A program made the position numbers and the translations under genes. This document shows, piece after piece, positions 1 through 4,397 of a stretch of DNA of 6,793 nucleotides. The notes under the pieces were generated by a model that saw only the letters and a program-made list of their open reading frames with translations, made no database searches and was not told the DNA's origin. The stretch lies in contig JBCCLI010000365.1 in the NCBI GenBank assembly GCA_039026975.1, positions 1 to 6,793 on the forward strand, read 5' to 3'. Within the stretch, counting starts at the first letter, position 1. Every line of letters starts with the position of its first letter. The DNA comes from JBCBKZ01 sp039026975 (lineage in GTDB: Bacteria > Bacteroidota > Bacteroidia > J057).

Positions 1-94
1 TGATAGCAATGGTTACTACCAAGCCTATGATGACAGGCCACATGACTTTTTTAAAGGAAAAGTTTTTAAAGAGGTCGGGTATTTGCTGGCTCAT
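1..94 (-). CDS. N-terminus of an unidentified membrane protein (partial)
   Basis: Only the first 31 codons are in the window; the gene runs off the left edge. The start reads MSQQIPDLFKNFSFKKVMWP, followed by a hydrophobic run (VIIGLVVTIAI) that opens a first membrane segment. A short basic cytoplasmic stretch followed directly by a membrane helix, with no cleavage site in view, suggests an integral inner-membrane protein. It could belong to the lysylphosphatidylglycerol synthase/flippase-like membrane families, whose Bacteroidota members often start in this way, but 31 residues cannot show this and the function is left open. A good promoter match about 50 nt upstream supports both the strand and this start codon, and suggests transcription independent of the DUF2520 gene to its right. 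Confidence 0.6.
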   Translation of the reverse strand, partial: MSQQIPDLFKNFSFKKVMWPVIIGLVVTIAI

Positions 95-147
95 GAATGG
101 ATGATAATCCGAGTATACTGCTTTCCTATGTATGTAGGAGTACTTTC

Positions 148-178
148 CAAACTAATAAGGTACGAGAGAGGAAACCAA
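148..178 (-). promoter_or_regulatory. Bacteroidota-type promoter for the membrane-protein gene
   Basis: On the minus strand a TTG (176-178) is followed by a 20-nt spacer and TTAGTTTG (148-155). The second box matches the Bacteroidota -7 consensus TAnnTTTG at all but one of the fixed positions, and 19-21 nt is the usual distance from the -33 TTG. The implied transcription start near 140 gives a leader of about 45-50 nt before the ATG at 94. Found by eye; not tested against the background frequency of such matches. Confidence 0.5.
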
Positions 179-232
179 CTTTACAAGTCTTAACGGTCAA
201 TAAAGATACAGGTTCTGACGCTCACCTCTTTT

Positions 233-256
233 CTTTGCGTCTTAGCGACTTTGCGT
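233..256. repeat. Three tandem octamers (CTTTGCGT-type)
   Basis: Three consecutive 8-mers lie in the 174-bp gap between genes: CTTTGCGT (233-240), CTTAGCGA (241-248) and CTTTGCGT (249-256). The outer two are identical and the middle one differs at two positions. On the other strand they read ACGCAAAG, TCGCTAAG, ACGCAAAG. Similar ACGCAAAG-type tandem units recur in intergenic DNA of many bacterial genomes, so this is likely one copy of a dispersed repeat. It sits just downstream of the DUF2520 stop codon. No dyad or T-run makes it a terminator. Confidence 0.6.
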
Positions 257-268
257 GAAAATCTTACC

Positions 269-1063
269 CTACAGGTCCAGATCTGGTCTGATCATGTTGG
301 ACATATCTTTATAAAGCTGTTGCCAGTCAGGATGTTTGCTAAGCATCTCTATATGTTTTTCCAGGGTAGGATGGTCCGCTCTTATGGCCGGTCCGGTTTG
401 CGACAATTCAGGTCCATCTTCAAAAGCTTTCTTCAGTAACTCCATGATAAGGGGCTTGTAAATATTAAATCCTTCCTCCACCTGATTCGGGACCATATCT
501 GCTGCTATCCTGAAGAGATGATTGGGGAAGTTACAGGCAAAGACGCCGCCTGCATGTATACGCAAGCGCTCCTCTGAGTTAATGTACTGAACATTGCCAG
601 AAACCGCCTGGGCTATGGCTTCCAGTTTAGGCATGACTGTTTCTTCACCTTCCAGCATGATGGGGATGCCTTCCATGTGGCTGATCTTATGGTGGGTAAA
701 TATCTGTAAGGGGTACCAAACCGCGGTAGGGCCCTGCCAGTCAGATAGAGCAGATATAGGGGTACTTCCTGAGCAGTGAACTAGGGTAGCCTCAGATTGG
801 GGGAGGGCGGCAGTTACCTCTTCTATGGCCTGATCAGGGACAGTTAACAGCAGGTAATCTGCTTGTAGGTGATCCTTTTTTACTTGAGAAAGGGCAATGG
901 CCTCAGAAATGTCATATGCTTCAGTGAAGGTTTGGGCTTTACTGAGCTCTCTGCTGATGACAGAAGTAATGTGTACGCCAACCTGCTGAAAGTGATGAAT
1001 GAGGCTCCAGGCAACATTGCCAGCCCCTATGAACGTTAAAGATGTGTCTGAAAGAGAATTCAT
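269..1063 (-). CDS. Rossmann-fold NAD(P)-binding protein with DUF2520 domain
   Basis: The 264-residue protein has a dinucleotide-binding N-terminus: strand LTFIGAGNVAWSL (about 9-21) with the GxGxxA-type loop at 13-18, and later VPDQAI (75-80) and HCSGS (97-101), as in ProC and F420-dependent NADP oxidoreductase-like proteins. The C-terminal half is the helical DUF2520 domain, with WYPLQIFT (117-124), AGGVFACNFPNHL (171-183) and TGPAIRADHPTLEKH (223-237). The length is normal for the family and nothing appears truncated. The protein is predicted to be cytoplasmic, without a signal peptide. The family resembles dehydrogenases or reductases, but I know of no firmly established substrate, so none is assigned. 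The start at 1063 leaves a short leader behind a possible -7 box. The gene is divergent from the tRNA-Val gene and appears to be transcribed alone. Confidence 0.92.
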   Translation of the reverse strand: MNSLSDTSLTFIGAGNVAWSLIHHFQQVGVHITSVISRELSKAQTFTEAYDISEAIALSQVKKDHLQADYLLLTVPDQAIEEVTAALPQSEATLVHCSGSTPISALSDWQGPTAVWYPLQIFTHHKISHMEGIPIMLEGEETVMPKLEAIAQAVSGNVQYINSEERLRIHAGGVFACNFPNHLFRIAADMVPNQVEEGFNIYKPLIMELLKKAFEDGPELSQTGPAIRADHPTLEKHIEMLSKHPDWQQLYKDMSNMIRPDLDL

Positions 1064-1094
1064 AGGGGAACTTGGAAAAGTCTCCCTTTAGGTG

Positions 1095-1102
1095 CAAATT
1101 TA
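1095..1102 (-). promoter_or_regulatory. Possible -7 box for the DUF2520 gene
   Basis: The minus strand reads TAAATTTG, a full match to the Bacteroidota -7 consensus TAnnTTTG, 31 nt before the ATG at 1063. No TTG is present at the expected -33 distance, which would fall inside the divergent tRNA gene (around 1122-1124), so only half of the promoter is supported. If used, it gives a leader of about 25 nt. Confidence 0.35.
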
Positions 1103-1115
1103 GAGTCCTTTATTT

Positions 1116-1190
1116 GGGATGTTAGCTCAGTTGGTTTAGAGCGCTGCCTTGACAGGGCAGAGGTCATTGGTTCGAATCCAATACATCCTA
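1116..1190 (+). tRNA. tRNA-Val, anticodon GAC
   Basis: A complete cloverleaf can be drawn. Acceptor GGGATGT (1116-1122) pairs with ACATCCT (1183-1189) with one terminal G-U. The D stem is GCTC/GAGC (1125-1128, 1139-1142). The anticodon stem is CTGCC/GGCAG (1144-1148, 1156-1160) with loop TTGACAG, giving anticodon GAC at 1151-1153 (valine, codons GUC/GUU). The T stem is ATTGG/CCAAT (1166-1170, 1178-1182) with loop TTCGAAT. The discriminator is A1190. CCA is not encoded, since the next bases are CG, so it must be added after transcription. There is no clear T-rich terminator just downstream. The 3' 62 nt recur 797 bp to the right. Confidence 0.95.
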
Positions 1191-1268
1191 CGAATGAATG
1201 AGAGAAGTTGTGAGGTGAATATATAGCATCTTGCTACATGCATCTCTTTCCTACCAGTATCAAATATT

Positions 1269-1573
1269 TCAGGAAGGTAGCCAATTGGAAGATTGATGGA
1301 CAAAATCTTCAATAGCAATCAGTTCTCGATCGGTATTCTCTAGGTTTATGATTTCATAAATCAATAGGTATGGAAACCCCTTAACTGATTTAGCCCTGAA
1401 TGATCGATAGCGGACTTCACTGCCTTTTGGATAACTTTTAGTGAATTCTAGTGCATCACTAATTGCTACAAGTAAGTGTCAGAGCCCCGACCCGCTTTTC
1501 CTTTCTCCAGCCTTACAAAAGCTTCATTCATAGCCTTCTCTGCTTCAGGAAAAATTTCCAGGCTATAATCCAT
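1269..1573 (-). pseudogene. RelE/ParE-family toxin, broken by a frameshift
   Basis: Reading from ATG at 1573 gives MDYSLEIFPEAEKAMNEAFV, the usual start of a RelE/ParE-fold toxin. After GRGSD (residue 32) the frame reaches a TAG at 1466-1468. The rest continues in another frame: LLVAISDALEFTKSYP, then RYRSFRAKSVKGFPYLLIYE, then ELIAIEDFVHQSSNWLPS and a stop at 1269-1271. Restoring one base near 1475 gives a continuous protein of about 101 residues, a normal family length. Intact members inhibit translation by mRNA cleavage or act on gyrase; which one this family member does cannot be told. The start overlaps the antitoxin end by 11 nt, as in a coupled antitoxin-toxin operon. No slippery A/T heptamer is visible at the break, so decay (or a sequencing error) is more likely than programmed frameshifting. 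Confidence 0.82.
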
Positions 1574-1787
1574 TCGATTTGTTAATCTGCTTTAAAACTT
1601 TGCCCCAGCTTTTCCCTCGTTCTCCTTCATGAATACGTGAACTTATTGCATCAAGTCTATTTTTCTGCTCTTCATCAGGTAGCCAGTTCGACTCTTCCTC
1701 GACTTTTAGTGACTCCGCGATTGCCTGTATAATTAACAGTCGTTCTGCACGAGGTAATTTCAATATTGGGGCTAAATCTATGCTCAT
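1563..1787 (-). CDS. Antitoxin, addiction-module component family (PF09720/TIGR02574-like)
   Basis: The 74-residue acidic/helical protein matches the pattern of small antitoxins paired with RelE/ParE toxins. It begins with a helix SIDLAPILKLPRAERLLIIQ that includes the conserved L-P..ER.... element, then AIAESL, an acidic linker (VEEESNWLPDEEQKNRLD), and a C-terminal helix with W61 (KSWGKVLKQI), corresponding to the conserved W..V segment that contacts the toxin. Length is typical and the frame is intact. It precedes the toxin and overlaps it by 11 nt, the usual order. In intact pairs the antitoxin binds and neutralises the toxin; here the partner is frameshifted, so the antitoxin may be an orphan. 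The ATG at 1787 directly follows an inverted repeat that may be an operator. No good TAnnTTTG promoter box was seen upstream. Confidence 0.85.
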   Translation of the reverse strand: MSIDLAPILKLPRAERLLIIQAIAESLKVEEESNWLPDEEQKNRLDAISSRIHEGERGKSWGKVLKQINKSNGL

Positions 1788-1788
1788 A

Positions 1789-1819
1789 ACCTAATATACG
1801 AAATAGAAAGAAATTAGGT
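1789..1819. promoter_or_regulatory. Perfect 7-bp inverted repeat, candidate operator
   Basis: ACCTAAT (1789-1795) and ATTAGGT (1813-1819) are perfect inverted copies separated by 17 bp, so their centres are 24 bp apart, a little over two helical turns. The site begins 2 bp upstream of the antitoxin start codon. Many type II toxin-antitoxin operons are repressed by their own complex binding such dyads over the promoter or start region. Whether this antitoxin family binds DNA is uncertain, so the role is inferred from position alone. Confidence 0.4.
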
Positions 1820-1925
1820 GAAAAGCTATTGTCATGAATACCATTTTTGATGGAATTGCACACTTATCATTTTGAGAAGAGATCATCTATAATCATCTTA
1901 CTGATATGATAGCTTGGTAAGCAAA

Positions 1926-1987
1926 AGTTGGTTTAGAGCGCTGCCTTGACAGGGCAGAGGCCACTGGTTCAAATCCAGTACATCCTA
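1926..1987 (+). pseudogene. Truncated tRNA-Val (GAC) 3' fragment
   Basis: The fragment runs from the D loop to the discriminator base and retains the 3' D strand GAGC, an intact anticodon arm CTGCC-TTGACAG-GGCAG, a T arm ACTGG-TTCAAAT-CCAGT and acceptor 3' strand ACATCCT plus A. It lacks the 5' acceptor strand and 5' D strand: the preceding sequence contains nothing that pairs with ACATCCT. It therefore cannot fold into a tRNA. It differs from the intact copy at four positions, two of which (C1964, G1978) form a compensated T-stem pair. This means it came from a functional but different tRNA-Val allele and not from decay of a simple duplicate. It ends exactly one base before the stop codon of the convergent secreted-protein gene. 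Confidence 0.85.
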
Positions 1988-2467
1988 CTACTTTTCCCTC
2001 TGCACTATCGCACTCAATAATTTCCGCATACCATTCCACTCACAGGTACTGTCATTTACCAGGACTTCTTCCTTCATAAAGGTCAAGGTGTAGGAATCCA
2101 CAGAGGTACACATGCCCTCATGAGTAGGCCTTGAAAGAAGTTCCTCTGTAAAGACCATGATCTTTTCTATTTGGCTCTCAGTTAATGAATAGGTGATCTG
2201 CTGTGATTTGTTCTCTTGAACAGTTAGTTCAGCTTTTTCTTGAGAGAAAGTAAGAACCTTCTTTTCATAGTGAAAGCAGCCTGAGGTGGTAAATTCCAGC
2301 TGCCATTCTGTGGGAATTACTTTTTGGGCATTCAACTCAGGTAAGGGTACTCTTTCTGGATAGGCATCTACCACTACGCCCAATTCTTTTGGGTCTCTTG
2401 CATCCTGCGCAAAAGAGAAAAGTGGGAATAAGCCTATAAGTAACAAAAGGTAAACATACTTTCTCAT
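1988..2467 (-). CDS. Small secreted protein of unknown function
   Basis: The protein has 159 residues if started at the ATG at 2467. Residues 1-20 form a signal peptide: MRK, then a hydrophobic core YLLLLIGLFPLFSF, then an AQD cleavage region around 20-22. No lipobox cysteine is present, so a soluble periplasmic or secreted protein is expected. The mature part is mixed beta-like sequence with TTSGCFHYEK (60-69), a Gln/Glu-rich segment (76-92) and three cysteines (C64, C120, C142) that could form one disulfide. I do not recognise a functional family. In-frame ATGs exist further upstream (2587, 2500), but the first lies inside the predicted promoter and would bury the signal peptide, so 2467 is preferred. 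The stop codon directly abuts the end of the tRNA fragment on the other strand. Confidence 0.75.
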   Translation of the reverse strand: MRKYVYLLLLIGLFPLFSFAQDARDPKELGVVVDAYPERVPLPELNAQKVIPTEWQLEFTTSGCFHYEKKVLTFSQEKAELTVQENKSQQITYSLTESQIEKIMVFTEELLSRPTHEGMCTSVDSYTLTFMKEEVLVNDSTCEWNGMRKLLSAIVQREK

Positions 2468-2561
2468 GCTTGTAAGAGGGCAATTGTGGAAGAATTTCAT
2501 AATTGAGGGAAGTAAATGTATTAACGTGTTCCTTAAAAGGTCGTTGAGGCTCTCGAAACGA

Positions 2562-2592
2562 CAAAGGTAAATGGAACAAATCAACACCTCAA
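2562..2592 (-). promoter_or_regulatory. Bacteroidota-type promoter for the secreted-protein gene
   Basis: The minus strand has TTG (2590-2592), a 20-nt spacer, then TACCTTTG (2562-2569), a full match to the TTG / TAnnTTTG pattern at the usual spacing. Transcription would begin near 2555, leaving a leader of about 88 nt before the ATG at 2467. This placement rules out the upstream in-frame ATG at 2587 as the start. Confidence 0.6.
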
Positions 2593-2669
2593 CAACCTCA
2601 GTGTCCGTCCTCTAAAGAGGATTTCCATAAGGATTAAATAGGGACTCGCAAACCTACACCTCACGCTAG

Positions 2670-2712
2670 ATTCCGTTTGACCCGCAGGCCATACTCATAG
2701 GCCCAACGGAAT
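2670..2712. repeat. Inverted repeat, REP-like hairpin
   Basis: Perfect 8-bp arms ATTCCGTT (2670-2677) and AACGGAAT (2705-2712) enclose 27 nt that include two GGCC tetramers (2687-2690, 2700-2703) able to form an inner stem. There is no T-run on either side, so it does not look like a terminator. It lies in the 355-bp stretch (2468-2822) without genes, which otherwise holds only the secreted-protein promoter and the operon terminator. It may be one copy of a dispersed palindromic repeat, which a single window cannot confirm. Confidence 0.45.
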
Positions 2713-2762
2713 GACGGTGGATTTTTTGACGGAGTTAGTTATGGGACTTGGCTAAGAGCCAT

Positions 2763-2797
2763 AAAAAGAGCCCTTTGAAGAAAATTCATCAAAGGGC
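2763..2797 (-). terminator. Rho-independent terminator of the glpD-galactosidase-symporter operon
   Basis: A perfect 9-bp stem GCCCTTTGA (2770-2778) / TCAAAGGGC (2789-2797) encloses a 10-nt loop. Read on the minus strand it is followed by CTC-free short spacing and a run of five T (2763-2767). It lies 26 nt beyond the symporter stop codon. On the plus strand no T-run follows, so it works for the minus-strand operon only. Confidence 0.85.
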
Positions 2798-2822
2798 ATA
2801 TACACATAAAATCGAAGTTTTC

Positions 2823-4397
2823 TTACCAAAGCCAGAATAGAACGGCAAATATCAGCATCACTAATAGTACCATCTGATACAAGTAGTTCTGGTACCATGG
2901 AAGAGATTCTGTTCCCTCCGTAATGGTAGTAGGCTCATAGGTCAGCCCTGTTAACTTATGCACATCCGGCGGGGAGGTCATTAAACTTACTCCGATGAAT
3001 ATTGTGGTACAGATGGCAAAGTGTAAGCCCACATTAATGGTGTAGTGAACATCCCATAAACCACGTTCACCTGCCAGGAAGGTAATGATCCCCAGAGTAG
3101 TTCCCACTAATAGCGTCCAAAAGGCTCCATCTCCATTACCTCTTTTGAAGAATACTCCTACCAAAAATATGACTGCTATGGGGGGAACTATGATGGAAAA
3201 CATCTGCTGTAAGTACGCCCATAAACCAGAGAAATTCTGAATTTGGGGTGCCCATAATGCAGCTATAACCATCAATACGATGGTGGTTATTCTCCCATAT
3301 TTAGCTATGTCTTGCTCACTTAAGTCCTTCTTCATAGGCTGGATAAAGTCTATTACCACCAGGGTAGAGGAGGAGTTCAGGGCAGAGTCCACGGAGGAGA
3401 GAATGGCTGATACCAGTCCTGCCAGTACCAGTCCCACCATGCCTATGGGAAGAATTTCCGTAACCAGGGTAGGGAATACAGCATCACTATTCTCAAGGCC
3501 AGGATATAAGCTTACGGCCATAGCACCAGGAAAAACCATAATGAAGAGCGGGATGATTTTGAGAAAGCCCGCCAGAATAACGCCCCAGCGAGCATGATTG
3601 AGAGACTTAGATCCCAGAATTCGCTGGACAATGTATTGGTTAGTGGACCAGTACCAAAATCCCAGCAAAGGAACGCCCATGATGAGTCCAGGCCAGGGGA
3701 GAGCTTCATCTCCTATGGGCCTGACTACTGAGAAATGGTCTTTGGGCACGCTACTGACTACGGTATCCCATGAAAAGTCCAGTTGCTCAAAAACCAGGTA
3801 GGTGAGTACCCCACAGCCTACGATAAGAATAATAGCCTGAATGGCATCTGTATATACTACGGCTTTCAGTCCCCCAAAAGCCGTATATATTCCGGCTATA
3901 AGGGCCAGCATGATGGAAGTCTGCCAGAGGGGAAGTTCAGGGAAGAAGAACTGCAGGACTAAAGAACCTGCGTACAAAGCCCCTGCCGTATCTATCATGA
4001 TGGTACTAAAAATGGTGATAGAAGAAAAAATGACCTGAGATCTCCTATCATACCTTTTCAATAAAAATTCTGGAATAGTGGTAATCCGATTTTTCAGATA
4101 TAATGGGACAAAAATGAGGGCGGCTATGATCAGAGGTAAACCTGACATCCATTCATATACAGAGTTTACAATGCCGGTAGAATAAGCTGCTCCTGATAAT
4201 CCTATGATGGTGGAACTGGAAATATTAGAGGCAAAAAGGGATAGGCCTATTAAGCCCCACCCAAAGGATCTACCCCCTAGAAATAGCTCATCACCTGTGG
4301 TAGTTTCTCTGGAAATGAATAAACCTATGGCCAGCACAAGCACAAAATATCCTATCACTATGCTTATGTCCAGGGTGGAAATAATAGTAGTATCCAT
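2823..4397 (-). CDS. Sodium/solute symporter, SGLT-like sugar transporter
   Basis: The 524-residue protein has about 14 hydrophobic segments and belongs to the SSS (solute:sodium symporter) family, which couples Na+ entry to substrate uptake across the inner membrane. Landmarks are GGRS (41-44), SNISSSTIIGLSGAAY (57-72) in the first core helices, YTAFGGLKAVVYTDAIQ (171-187), the SGLT-type WYWSTNQYIVQRILG (248-262) and LSSVDSALNSSST (333-345), whose serines correspond to the sodium-site region of vSGLT. These favour the sugar-transporting branch over proline or pantothenate carriers. The length is normal. Its ATG overlaps the galactosidase stop as TAATG, so the two are probably translationally coupled. 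The partner is a cytoplasmic alpha-galactosidase, so an alpha-galactoside is the likely cargo; the exact substrate is inferred. The operon terminator follows 26 nt after the stop. Confidence 0.93.
   Translation of the reverse strand: MDTTIISTLDISIVIGYFVLVLAIGLFISRETTTGDELFLGGRSFGWGLIGLSLFASNISSSTIIGLSGAAYSTGIVNSVYEWMSGLPLIIAALIFVPLYLKNRITTIPEFLLKRYDRRSQVIFSSITIFSTIMIDTAGALYAGSLVLQFFFPELPLWQTSIMLALIAGIYTAFGGLKAVVYTDAIQAIILIVGCGVLTYLVFEQLDFSWDTVVSSVPKDHFSVVRPIGDEALPWPGLIMGVPLLGFWYWSTNQYIVQRILGSKSLNHARWGVILAGFLKIIPLFIMVFPGAMAVSLYPGLENSDAVFPTLVTEILPIGMVGLVLAGLVSAILSSVDSALNSSSTLVVIDFIQPMKKDLSEQDIAKYGRITTIVLMVIAALWAPQIQNFSGLWAYLQQMFSIIVPPIAVIFLVGVFFKRGNGDGAFWTLLVGTTLGIITFLAGERGLWDVHYTINVGLHFAICTTIFIGVSLMTSPPDVHKLTGLTYEPTTITEGTESLPWYQNYLYQMVLLVMLIFAVLFWLW

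Larger units (their letters stand above)
1191..1987. other. Segment flanked by tRNA-Val 3' repeats: possible integrated remnant
   Basis: The segment is bounded on the left by the intact tRNA-Val and on the right by a displaced copy of the tRNA's last 62 nt in the same orientation (1129-1190 against 1926-1987, 58 of 62 identical). Inside are only the toxin-antitoxin pair and short noncoding flanks of about 80 and 105 nt. This is the geometry of attL/attR left by a tRNA-targeting integrative element: intact gene, cargo, displaced 3' end. No integrase or excisionase is present, so if it was such an element it is now a small non-autonomous or decayed remnant. An alternative is an old tandem tRNA-Val pair whose second member lost its 5' end when the module arrived. 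Confidence 0.4.

Noticed and set aside
1224..1236. Small hairpin TAGCA-TCT-TGCTA downstream of tRNA-Val
   Set aside because: Only 5 bp with an A/T-rich stem and no T-run following, so it is too weak to call a terminator.
1136..1318. 60-codon minus-strand frame ending YWIRTNDLCPVKAAL
   Set aside because: Its C-terminal part is the reverse complement of the tRNA-Val gene, a well-known source of false small proteins; the rest overlaps the tail of the broken toxin in another frame.
1466..1480. Programmed frameshift in the toxin
   Set aside because: No slippery heptamer or downstream stem is apparent at the frame change; a single-base loss is simpler.
1900..1925. Degenerate 5' half of a tRNA before the fragment (ATGATAGCT resembles ATGTTAGCT)
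   Set aside because: The resemblance covers only 9 bases, the spacing to the D loop is about 10 nt too long, and no stretch pairs with the acceptor 3' strand ACATCCT.
2468..2587. N-terminal extension of the secreted protein to an ATG at 2587
   Set aside because: The extension overlaps the predicted promoter and would place 40 residues before a clear signal peptide.
2609..2620. Palindrome CCTCTAAAGAGG
   Set aside because: A 2-nt loop is too small for a hairpin, no T-run follows and no gene start is near; chance occurrence is plausible.
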